Assembly: GCA_019693395.1 (NCBI GenBank)
Contig: JAAMXP010000093.1
Span: 1-24,945 of the forward strand
Direction of reading: 5' to 3'
DNA: 24,945 nt
Origin: Ettlia oleoabundans
Lineage: Eukaryota; Chlorophyta; Chlorophyceae; Chlamydomonadales
Part shown: piece by piece, positions 10,521 to 19,850 of the stretch
Layout: every line of letters begins with the position of its first letter
Numbering within the stretch: position 1 is the stretch's first letter
Notes under the pieces: model-generated
Told to the model about the DNA's origin: nothing
Databases searched by the model: none
Seen by the model: the letters and a program-made list of their open reading frames with translations, nothing else
Program-made: the position numbers and the translations under genes

Positions 10521-13500
10521 TCACATCATGGACGCCCAAGCTCCCGCCGCATACGCCATTGGACGCTTGTTGGGGTGTGGCGCTGCGTCGAACTGGGTGA
10601 AGGAGGGCGTGCAGTCTGAGTCGAAGCGAATGAAGGCGCCCTTGTTGCCCATTTGGTCACAGTAGTTGGGTGCTGAGAAGATGGTGACCGTGAAGCCATC
10701 GTGCGCAACCTCAAAACCTTCGTCCTTCACCTCATGGCTGCACAGGCAGGGGGACAGCGAGTGTGTTGGGGTGGAGGTGGTTGCTGGTTGTGGATGGTGG
10801 AGGGCGTGGGTGTGGGGTGGTGATGGGGGCACGCACATGCGACTCGGGTGAAAGAGCAGTGTGTGGCAGAAGCGCATGCAGCGCAACACGGGGTCCATTC
10901 ATTGAGTCCTGCTGCATGTGAGTGGAGACAGGGTGCCAGCTGAAACCAGGCCAGGCCAGGAAGGCCAACCACAGGAAGAGTCAGCTAGTTGGGCTCACCT
11001 GCGCACCACCATCTGCAGTCCCTGGCTCTCCAGCCACCGCTTGGCAACGTCCGGGCCAAACGCAACGCCGACGCCGCGCTGTACGACAGGCAAACGACCA
11101 GAGCAGGCGAGGCAGTGAGTCAAAGTAGCGCAGAATCAGCTGAGTTGCCGGTTTCATGTATTACCAACAGAGCGGCAGCAGTGCCCACACCTACCCACCT
11201 TGTTTGGCACCGTGCCAGGCACATCCTGCGGGTCGTTCCACAGCATCTCGCACATGGGCCCTGACTCCGGCGGCTCCTGGTTGCGATCCAGCTTCCGCAG
11301 GTCGTCAAGGCTGGCGTTGCAGGACACAGGGGGACCGCCGTGCACCTGCAAAAGGGGGCAAGGAGGGAAGGTTGACAAGGATTTCTGTTGCGGAGCGCAC
11401 AGGGTACCTGGGGAGCAAGGGTGGGCAGGGGAACTGCTGAAGGGTACAAGGTTGGGGATCCACATAGTCAGCTGTGCTGTGTAAAGCATTATGAGCAGGG
11501 TGGATGGCTGCAGGTAGGCCCCGTGTATGGCTCCAGGCTGCCCACTTACCACCAGCACTTTGTGGTTGATGCAGTACCCCAGCGGCAGCCAGCAGAACGT
11601 TTCCCGGAACACCTCCGCCATCTGAGAGCTATACTTGGCCTTCACCTCCCCAACAAAACCTGCAGGGCGGCCAGGGCAGAGCAGGGCAGGAACAGGCAGG
11701 GGTGAGCACAAGCAGGCGATCGGGCATGCCAGGTAGCAGTGGGCATACCAGGTAGCAGGACCAGGGCAGCGGGCAGAGGCCGGCCGTTAAGCACCTACCC
11801 CATTCACAAAGGCCGCCGTGAATCATTCTCCCACGAACTCACTCCTTCCTATTCGCCTCGCAACCTCATACTTAACCCTCTACCCACCATTGCCCGCCCA
11901 AGCTACTCACCTACGCAGCTTTGACAAAACCCACCTTACCCTTCAACCCGCTCATCAACCAGTCACCAGATACAATTTCAACGTCCAGCCGTCCAGCCAT
12001 GCCATTGACTGGGCCACTTCAGCCACCCAGGATGTGCCAATCCACCCATCCATCTTTCCACAGACTAGAGCATATGTCCCCGAACCCACCATAAATTGTG
12101 TTCATGGATTTCGCCTCGTGGTTGCCGCGTGTGAGGTGCAGGTGGTTGGGGTAGAGGCACTTGAAGGCCAGCAGTGTGAGTATGATCTCCACGCTCCAGC
12201 TGCCCCGATCCACAAAATCGCCGTTGAACAGGTAGGGGTTGGTGTCGGAGGGCAGGCCGTTAAGGTCGAAGATGCGCAGCAGATCGTAGAACCTGTGGCG
12301 GTACGGCGGTACAGCAGGGAGGCAGTACTGCCCGTCAGGAACACACAGCAAGGACTGACGCTCAACAGGCACAGCAAGATGGCAAACGGCAAACGTTTAA
12401 AGCAGCAGGCGGAAAAGTGAGAGCTGGGAGTGTTGGTTGACGAGACCTTTAGCTGTGCCAGTGCTGTGACAGCTCGATAGGCCCCGCTAGCTGCCCGCCT
12501 GACTGGCTTGCTGCCCGTCTAGCTGCCTTCGAGGACGTGCAGAATGAATTGGGCTGCCACTCACTGTCCATGCGTGTCTCCGCACACCGTAAGCTCGCTG
12601 CCAGGCAGGATATCAATGTCCACCAGCGAGGGCAGCGACTTGAGGATGGCCTGGGCCTGCATATGGGGCACTCATACACACAACGCGCAAACTAGCAGAT
12701 GAGAGGCGGGGCACAACAACCAGGCTCGGAGCACAAGGTGCGGAAAAGATGGCAAGACGTGGTGAGTGCGGAACAAGAGTTGGGGCGTATGCTCAACCCG
12801 GCGGCACAAGAAGCAGAATGTTCGCAGCCTTTTGGCCATGAAATCGCGGCACACTGGCCATTCACCCACCCCAACTAAACAGCAATCCAATATCCTCACC
12901 AGTGCTGCCCACCCACCCCCCAGACAGTCACCATCCACCCACCTGCAGAATGATCTCAAACGCGTACCGCCTGTGTATGAGCTGCTCCTCCTTGAATGCC
13001 GCCAGCATGCCCCGCACAAACTCAGCCGTCACCCGCAGCTTGCCCTGATCGTCAGCTGCAGAGGGAAAGCATCAAGACAAATAATGAGCATACAAAAACA
13101 GAGCCCAGTGAGTCCCAGCTACCTAAAGGATCGGTAGGGCAGTGGGACCAACACACTCGTGATGCAAGGGTGCCCTGCAACCTCCAACCCCCAACAAAGC
13201 TGGATTACGCGCCAGAAGTCCTGCCGCAGTTAGGCGCACAACCTACTGCTCATCCAGGTACCGTCACACAAGCCCCTTGCACCCCCCCCCCCCTATTCCA
13301 AGGGAGCAAGCAGCAGGCCAGGCGAGTTGGCAGGAAGGGCAGGGAGGCAAGCCGGCAGGGTTGCAAGTGGGGAGGCGGGGAGGCACCCACCCTCCATGCG
13401 TGGGCCGCTGTAGTGCTCTTCCACCACGATTTCCTCCAGCACAACCTGGTCTGACACGGACGCCTCGTCGGGCATTGCCAGCGCCCGCTCAAAGGCCTGC

Positions 13501-14687
13501 CGCTTCAGCTCCTTCTCCGCCTCAGCAAGCTGCACAGGCGGGAGGGTTGGGGGTTCCTTGACGAGGGGTTGGGAGCGAGGTGGATGCCGGAACGAGGCGC
13601 ACGAGAGCCATTGCAGGAGGGATAAGCAGCAGCAGATTGAGCTTTTCATGACCAGTCCGGGAGAAAAATCAGTGTCACTGACCCACAGCGCGGCAAAGGG
13701 TGCGCACTGGCGTGCCAGCTAACCATAAACTTGCCGGCCAACCAACTACAGCAAGCTGTTTGGAACTAGATCGACCTCGCTACCTAGCTGCGCAGCAGCA
13801 GTATAAATGTAGGGCAAACCCAGCACCATCCACTGCAGCCCTGCCCATCATGCCCAGCAGGCCCCGCCAGTCCCTCCCCGGCTGCCGAACCCCCCGCCCC
13901 CCTATTTCTTAAGAGAACGATGCCGTCTGCCCCAATCTATGCACCTTGCGCCTCAAGTCTGGGTCACCAGGGGCCAGGCGTATGGCAGCGCGGAAATCCC
14001 GCACAGCATCTTTGAAGTGCCCTAGAGCAAAGGAAGCATCGCCGCGACGGTAGTAGGCCTTTGCATATTTGGGATCTAACTCCAGCGCTTTGGTGGCATC
14101 TGCTATCGCGCCGCCAAACTCCTGCAGCAGCAGCAGCAGCAGCGGTGACAAACGACAGCAGCAGCAACAGCAAGCGAATAAGCTGGGACGTTAGTGCCGA
14201 CTGGTAGGCCCAACGGCTTCGCTCAGTGCGGCATGGTGCATCTGCGGCATTGAGCCACCCTGCCGTCTTCCGGATAATGCAGTGCAGGGCCAGGTGGCAG
14301 GAAAGGTTGAGGGCTGAAGGGTGCGCGGTGTGCTCGCAGCGGTGTGGTTCTTAGGCGCCACTTGCCTCTAGTCGAATGGCGGCAAAGGCTCGGTTGCCAA
14401 ACAGCACCGCGTTGGTTGGATCCAGCTCTAGTGCTTTGGTGTACAGCTGCTGGGCCTGTGCATAGTGCTTTTCTGCAGGCATAACCATAGCCAGCAGGCG
14501 AGCGGTCAGCAAAAGCGGCAGGGCGGCAAAGTGACGGCACAGTCAAATGTCCCAGCGGATGTGTGCCGATTGGAGGCGGCGGCGCACCTTTGAATGCCGT
14601 ATTACCCTGCTCCTTGAGAGCGACGGCGTTGTCCTTGCTCTCTGCAGACATTTCTCTGTCTTGCAGTGTCACTTGCACCTCCACCAT
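10521..14687 (-). CDS. PP5: Serine/threonine protein phosphatase 5 (TPR-PPP)
   Basis: Eleven exons (14687-14588, 14472-14366, 14121-13945, 13529-13391, 13055-12943, 12656-12565, 12292-12090, 11659-11550, 11345-11199, 11078-10999, 10737-10521) join in frame to 494 aa, the usual PP5 length. Three TPR motifs fill about residues 20-125 ([50 protein letters not shown]) and normally bind the Hsp90 C-terminus. A linker follows, with [10 protein letters not shown]. Metal and catalytic motifs of the PPP domain are intact: GDTHG 238-242, GDFVDRG 267-273, GNHE 299-302, VHGG 348-351, RSHEVKDEG 422-430 and SAPNYCD 444-450. The C-terminus [11 protein letters not shown] is PP5-specific. Just after VHGG the usual LFS is replaced by PPVS. 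Intron 2 is GC-AG. The start has a good context (GCAAAATGG), though the frame is open further upstream. PP5 dephosphorylates Hsp90-bound kinases and, in plants, phytochrome. Confidence 0.96.
14122..14143. repeat. CAG/CTG microsatellite at a PP5 splice acceptor
   Basis: About six CAG units (CTG in the sense of PP5) immediately precede the exon 3 border and supply the acceptor CTGCAG. Several AG dinucleotides are therefore absent on the sense strand until the true site, so the acceptor is still unambiguous. More CAG/CAA units lie at 14155-14172. Confidence 0.7.
14122..14365 (-). other. GC-AG intron, PP5 intron 2
   Basis: The exon ends CTAGAG, the intron starts GCAAGTGGCG, and the acceptor is TGCAG followed by GAGTTTGGCG. 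The split lies inside a TPR, where the join [13 protein letters not shown] is family-typical. The nearest GT would insert four bases and break frame. The polypyrimidine position before the acceptor is a CTG repeat. Confidence 0.88.
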
Positions 14688-14956
14688 TTTGCGGCCGCCA
14701 GGGCGTAGGCAACCGGGCGAGCGGGTTCCAAAATTGTATATGGAATCGCCGCCTCGCACAAACTTCCGCCTGTGCCTGGAGGAAGGAAGAAGGCTGGGAA
14801 GAAGGCTGCTGCCACCTTTGCTGCCGCATCGCTCGTTCGCCCCACTTTCCCGCGTCCTAATTGAGCCTTGTTGCACACCGCCGGGCGTTACGCGCTTCCC
14901 ACGGCCCTTCTGGACGGCCGCACCCAACTGCCCCTTTCCGACCAGCCCTCTACACT
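14688..14956. promoter_or_regulatory. Bidirectional promoter, PP5 / SERF
   Basis: 269 bp separate the divergent start codons. The spacer is GC-rich with no clear TATA box and carries TTTCCCGCG at 14846-14854, a near copy of the motif in the Rab7/EF-hand spacer. The promoter function is inferred from layout. Confidence 0.55.
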
Positions 14957-15408
14957 ATGGTGAGCCGCTGCTACTTCTGTCGGACGCTAATGGCGAGCGG
15001 AACACTCACATACAGGCGGCGCCGTTGGCGATCTTGTCCGTGGCGAGCCGGGCGGGTGCCAAGGCCCCTTACAGCGCCGTCGGCTTGGGTTTTGGCGGCT
15101 CGCGTAGTATGCAGCCGTGCAGCATGGACCCCCAGCCTCCTTTAGCCATTCTACAGGATATAGTTACACAGGATATAGTTAAAGTATTTTTGGTGCAACC
15201 AGTCTGCTGTTGCCACTTGCCCACTGCTTTGCAGACTCGCGGCAACCAGCGCGAAATTGACCGCCTGCGCGCTCAGAAGCGCAAGGAGAAGTCGGGTGCA
15301 AACAAGAAGGATGATGGGCTGACGCCGCTGCAGCGCAAGGAGCGGGACGCTAAGGCCCTGCAGGAGAAGACAGCTAAGAAGGCGGCTGAGTCTGGCGGCA
15401 AAAAGTAA
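14957..15408 (+). CDS. SERF: SERF-family (4F5) small charged protein
   Basis: The coding sequence is split right after the start codon. Exon 1 contributes only ATG (14957-14959, followed by donor GTGAGC), and exon 2 (15235-15408, after acceptor TTTGCAG) supplies the other 57 residues and a TAA stop. The 58-aa product starts MTRGNQREIDRLRAQKRKEK, the SERF/4F5 signature. It continues as a very Lys/Arg/Glu/Ala-rich helix-prone chain (LTPLQRKERDAKALQEKTAK) ending GGKK. SERF proteins are small nucleic-acid-binding factors; animal members speed amyloid aggregation and help protein homeostasis, and the plant role is little known. The gene is divergent from PP5 and converges on the MAEA gene. The exon 1 choice rests on the universal M-TRGNQR join and the good donor. 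Confidence 0.9.
15153..15181. repeat. Two-copy 15-nt tandem repeat in the SERF intron
   Basis: ACAGGATATAGTTA occurs at 15153-15166 and again at 15168-15181, one base apart. It lies about 50-80 bases before the SERF acceptor. No function is evident; it is most likely a slippage duplication. Confidence 0.7.
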
Positions 15409-15686
15409 AGCGCATGCTGGCAACCAATCTGCCAGCTGTTGCTTCTGCATCCACCCCGAGGCACCCTCCACTCCTCCCCCTTCCCACCTGGAGGACCAGC
15501 TGGCTGCAATTTCCAGACTTAACGCCGGCTGTTCCCGGTTGACCCATAGGACCACCTGCCCTGCCATCCAGCCATATGCCGACAGCTTGTACTGCCCCCT
15601 CCATTTTATTTGCTGTGAGGCTAGCGCTACTGTGACCTGCAAAACCATTGTTTTGCAGATATTTGACGTTGAACACTTGATACGTG

Positions 15687-15691
15687 TGTAA
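15687..15691 (+). terminator. TGTAA polyadenylation signal, SERF gene
   Basis: This is the first TGTAA after the SERF stop codon, about 280 nt downstream, consistent with a green-algal 3' UTR. Confidence 0.5.
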
Positions 15692-15755
15692 CAAGGCAGA
15701 GGTTTGTTTGCTTGCTGTTGTTGCGGCAGAAGCCGCTGTGCAAAGGTAAAAGACC

Positions 15756-15781
15756 GCAGGTTGTGAACATTTGAGTGGCAG
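15756..15781. repeat. Short dispersed repeat, copy 1
   Basis: This segment lies in the SERF/MAEA convergent region. It contains TGTGAACATTTGAGTGGCAG, which differs by one base from the copy in the MAEA/TM9SF spacer. Confidence 0.45.
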
Positions 15782-16102
15782 GGGTCTGGAGGCAGCAGCG
15801 GCGCAGCCTGAGGGCTATTGCATACCAGCATACACCCTTGGCGTGGCAGAGCAGTGAGCGCTACCACGTGGTGGGCCAGAGCTGCCAGCGGGAGTGCACC
15901 CGGGAGCAGAGAAGCGGACCAGGTGGTGCGGCTGTGATGCATAGGTGTGCAACGAATGTTGCGCGACCACTGTGACGCCCAATAGTACCCAGATTTGTGT
16001 ACAGATAAGTCAGTACATTTTTTATTGCAATGCATAATATTTAGAGTGTATGCTTCCATCCATCACCGATTTCTCAAGGGAAAGCACCGTCCTAGACACT
16101 GA

Positions 16103-16107
16103 TTACA
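16103..16107 (-). terminator. TGTAA polyadenylation signal, MAEA gene
   Basis: TGTAA reads on the minus strand about 620 nt after the MAEA stop codon and is the first one found downstream. Confidence 0.45.
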
Positions 16108-16729
16108 AGCCGTATCAGCCGGCCCTGCTGCACTGTGGCCAGCTTTGTTTGCTACTCCGACCTTGTTTGCAAATTAAACTGCTGTGCTGATTATGAGCAC
16201 AGAGGTGGTCTTGTGCCATGAGCGCGTGGTGATTTGGCGTTCCATGCATGACCATTACGCTGCCTGTGCCTCCTCACCGCGTGTGCTACCCCTGCCACTC
16301 AGGAATGGCCCTGGCAACTTCTGCATGCATAGCCACTCCCCTCCCTGTTGAGTATGTATCAACCTGCAGCTCGAATTACTCCCTGCGCTGCCCTGTACTT
16401 GCCAGGCCAGGGTTGGCCCTGTCATAAGTTTGTGCGGTGCAAACAGATGTAACGTAACAAACAGCACGTGGGCAGAGGGCAAACGGGGATACAATTGTTG
16501 CCTTGAGGATTCGAAAACAGGGGCCTGGCACAGCACCCAGCCAGGATAGGCAAACCATATGATACAAGGGTTTACTGCTATGGACCAGAACGCTTGCATG
16601 TGCTGGGCAGGTGCCTGGTGAGGCCTGTGCCCCCTCCACTCCTTTCCCCAAAGGCTGCCTGACTGCTACCAGCCTGGCCAAACTGACTGAGTGTTTGCTA
16701 ACCTAGGGCTGCACTGAGGTGTGTCAAGA

Positions 16730-19497
16730 CTAACTAACGTACACGCGCCTTAGCTCTGACACATCGCAGCTGAAGCCTGAGCGGGGGCAGGTCACCCGGC
16801 CGCCATGCGCCGCCGCCATCTCCATCAACGCTTTCTGGCTGTATACGTAGCCATTTGGCAATGCTGCGGGTGGGTTGTGTTCATCCATGAGTGTATGGCT
16901 GAGGGCGCATATAAGCTTGGAGTGGACGTGCTTGGCGTAGGGCAGCCCTTGTGCCAGCTGGCGGAATGCGGGCAGGTGCAGCGGGTCCTCACGGCAGCAG
17001 CTGTCGGCAAGGCTCAGCGGGGTCTTGAGGGCAGACAGCCCAGCCTGCGGGCCAAGTGAGAAGCTGGCAGGTGTGGGATAAGAGGCAAGGGGTGTTGATT
17101 GAGTACAAAAGGGAGGTTGACAGACTACAGCACTGTGGAGGATGACATAGCAGGGAGCGCGGCACTTGTATCCACAGGACAAGGCTGTGGCTAAGCAGGG
17201 ATGGTTGCGGGCAAAGGCGCTGGGGCACTGGGAAAGACGGCACGGATGAAGCGAACTGGGGCTAGAACACAAGCAGTGGCCCAGAAAGGTGGATGGCCAG
17301 CCAGCAGGCAGCCACATGCATGAGAGCACCTGTAGGTGTATGGCGAGCAGGGAGGAAGGTGGGAGGAAGTTGAGGCGGTACAGCTCCTGATGGAACAGGT
17401 CTATGAGCTCCAGCCACTGCAAGGATGAGTGAAGGACAGGGACAGAAGGTCAGGGTTAAGTGCAGGAGAAGGGCTGACACCAGCATGTAAGAGGCAGGGG
17501 TAGCCACAGGACAGGGCAGGTGAAAGGGGGGACAGCCTGGGAGCAACCATCGGCTGCGGAAGTAGCGCAGCATGCAAGTCACACGCACAACTGAGCATGG
17601 CCGGCGGTCTCAGGCGAAGGAGCAGCGCAACTCCCAACACCTTCTCCAAGCACACCAACATTACCAAGCCCACCAACGCCACCTGCTCGCGTGTGCTCTG
17701 CATCTCTCGGTCAAGACCATGACCGAAACCACGCACCACCAAATCCCACCCACTCACCCGTGCATCCTGAAACAGCTGCTTGTAGGGCGCGCAGTGCGTG
17801 CCCGCCTGGAACGCCAGCAGGGCGGCGGCGCGCTGCAGCTCGGCCATGTGCTGCGGGGCCCAGGGCGCCAGGTGCCGCCGTGCGTAGGCTACCGCCTCCA
17901 ACTGCTGCTCTGCCCGCACCAGCTCCACAAACTCCTGCGGGTCAGAAACAAACAAGCACGTCTTCCCTCACTCGCTGTAGATGTTCCCAAGTGGAGTTGC
18001 ACGATGGAAGATGGAAGGTGGAATGCAGCAAGTAATGGTCGGTGACGGAAAGGCAAAAGCTTTGCTGGCGGAAGGCGTGGGGAATGCTGTGCCACTGAGA
18101 CAGGTAGGGGAGGGGTGGTGGCCAGCCGAACAGTTGCAGATGACTCTTGGTGCTTTCTTCTGCTTATTTCACCTGCAGACCAGCCCGTTGTTAGCTGGGC
18201 TTATTTCACCTGCAGACCAGCCCGTTGTTAGCTGGGGGGAAGCAGCCTGCCAATTGCTTTTTACTAGCACCCCTCCCCACCTGCCAGCAAGCCTGTCTCT
18301 GCCATGCGAAATCTTCTCTAGTCCCTTCCCCAAAATGATCAACATCTCTCCCCTGAAATGCTGCCCACCTGCACCCGCAGCTTAAACTCCAGCTTGCTCC
18401 TGGCCTTGCGCAGCCGCGTGCGGTTCTCCTCGCACCACGCCAGCGCTGGGCCGCAGTCGTGGCCCCGCAGCGCCTCCACCACCCGCTGGGCACCAGTGAA
18501 GATGTGCAGCTCCACAAGGGGCTGCGGGGGGCATGACAGGCGTAACCTCTCCTGCTAAGACTATTAATCAGGATTTCCATACGATGTGCTGGGAAACAGG
18601 AGGGGTGGTCGGAGCAGCAGGCAATCCTTGCTTTTTGTGGGGGACGCACACAAGTGGACGCACACCTGTTCGGGAGGGAAAGCCATAATGGTTGGGTTGG
18701 TGACAGTTCCAACGGAGACAACGAGCAGATGAACCCTTATTGCTGTAACCCCTTGTCACAGCAGCGACACATGGTTGCTGAGGACAACCAGCCACTTGAT
18801 AGGCGGGCAACCTGGATACAGACAGGTCAATGGAGCTCTGCCCGGCCTGGCCTGCCACATGCATGTACAAGGCAACTGACACGCGCACCTCAATGCCCGC
18901 ACTGGCCGCTAACCCTGCCGCCGCACGGTTGTAGCCTTTGCGTAGCATGTAGTCGACCAGCAGGCGATCGATGCGGCTGCGGTTCCAGTCCACCTGCGAC
19001 GCCTTGGAAGCCGGGGCGCCCAGCTCTTGCAGGTGCTGCAGTCGCGCCCGGCACCGCAACAGCTCCTCCTGTTCGCTCAGGCTGGTGGTCTCCAGCTGCA
19101 AAGAGCACTTTGCATGGTGCTTATTGAGATGGCAGCAAGAAGCCCACAATGGGGCTCCTTCGGTGGCAGCACGGCGCGGGGGCAAGGCAGAGCTTGGGAT
19201 GCCCCGACCGTGGTTCCACCTCCTGGTAGCCCACGTTGCAGAACATACATCCAGGGTCTTTGAATCTGTGGACAACAACATGCCCACCTTCCGCTTTAGG
19301 CCCAAGAGCTGGTTCTCAAGTTGGTCCAGATGTGCAGCGGCGGCGGGGGCGCTTGTTTCGCTGTCACCACCGCCTGTGGCAGCCTGCACCCCGGCAATCA
19401 CCCCTTCCACCTCCTCAACGGCATACTTGCGCTCTCGGGTCACTCTCTTTAGGGCCTCGAAAGGCACCGTGACCGCCTGAGCGTCCAGCATGGCCAT
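16730..19497 (-). CDS. MAEA: MAEA/GID9-type LisH-CTLH subunit of the GID E3 ligase
   Basis: MAEA (yeast Gid9/Fyv10) forms with RMND5 the catalytic core of the GID/CTLH ubiquitin ligase. Six exons (19497-19288, 19095-18889, 18521-18369, 17934-17758, 17416-17330, 17044-16730), all joined in phase 0, give 382 aa. An N-terminal coiled coil (residues about 10-95) precedes the LisH motif (about 110-139, RIDRLLVDYMLRKGYNRAAA). The CTLH follows (about 140-195; ALAWCEENRTRLRKARSKLE), then the CRA region (EFVELVRAEQQLEAVAYARR, 191 onward). The C-terminus has the family's PYAKHVHSKLICALS and HNPPAALPNGYVYSQKAL and ends in CPRSGFSC. The CxxC pair that opens the RING-like domain in animal MAEA is absent (DPLHLPAF in its place), as I recall for plant homologues too. 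The gene is head-to-head with TM9SF. A 37-bp tandem duplication lies in intron 3. Confidence 0.94.
18163..18236. repeat. Perfect 37-bp tandem duplication in MAEA intron 3
   Basis: Copies at 18163-18199 and 18200-18236 are identical and directly adjacent. The unit begins CTTATTTCACCTGCAG and ends TTAGCTGGG on the + strand. It lies inside the intron between the third and fourth coding exons and leaves the splice borders untouched. It is probably a recent slippage or unequal-exchange event. Confidence 0.9.
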
Positions 19498-19850
19498 GCT
19501 AAGCTTGGTGTCCGTTGTGGCGATCAGGGGCTGCCCGTTTTGTGATCAAATGGCAATTATGCCGTCCGTAACGCAGTTATTGCCTCCCTTAACATCAGCC
19601 GAACTGGCGTGACGGGGCTTGCGCAGCAGCGTCTGGTTGAAAAGCACGATTGGATTTATACTCGGGCGATTACGTCTCTCTGATTTGCCAAGGCGGGGTT
19701 TGTGCTCCCTGCAGGCACTGCAGGTTGCTGTGAACGTTTGAGTGGCAGCTGCATAAGGGAACAGCCTTCCAGCGCGTTGGCAGTGTGGCTCCGGCAATAA
19801 GGAGGCTGCACAAGGCTTGACAGACGATTCAGCAGCAGGCGGAGGACAGT
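19498..19850. promoter_or_regulatory. Bidirectional promoter region, MAEA / TM9SF
   Basis: 353 bp lie between divergent start codons and should contain both 5' UTRs and core promoters. I see no TATA box and no copy of the TTTCCCGC motif found in the other two shared promoters. A short segment at 19720-19748 nearly matches 15756-15781. Confidence 0.5.
19720..19748. repeat. Short dispersed repeat, copy 2
   Basis: GCAGGTTG, then TGTGAACGTTTGAGTGGCAG, matches the segment at 15756-15781 with one substitution and a 3-nt difference in length. Similarity does not clearly extend outwards. It may be the remnant of a dispersed element. Confidence 0.45.

Larger units (their letters stand above)
15409..16729. 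other. Convergent intergenic region, SERF / MAEA 3' UTRs
   Basis: About 1.3 kb between two stop codons facing each other. TGTAA signals at 15687 (+) and 16103 (-) suggest the transcripts end about 400 bp apart. The stretch around 16015-16050 is AT-rich. A long minus-strand open frame covers 15151-16059 but looks non-coding (it is antisense to the SERF exon). I see no RNA gene. Confidence 0.55.

Noticed and set aside
11818..12420. Plus-strand open frame of 200 codons
   Set aside because: It lies antisense to PP5 exon 7, whose frame encodes the conserved GDFVDRG and GNHE motifs.
14563..15408. Plus-strand open frame of 281 codons ending with the SERF C-terminus
   Set aside because: Only the last 57 codons are SERF. 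The rest is antisense to PP5 exon 1 plus the promoter and the SERF intron. The conserved MTRGNQR start requires splicing from the ATG at 14957.
15151..16059. Minus-strand open frame of 302 codons, the longest uninterrupted frame in the window
   Set aside because: It runs antisense through the SERF coding exon and its 3' UTR, has no family likeness, and has an implausible mix of Leu/Gln/Cys runs. Chance open frames are common in this GC-rich DNA.
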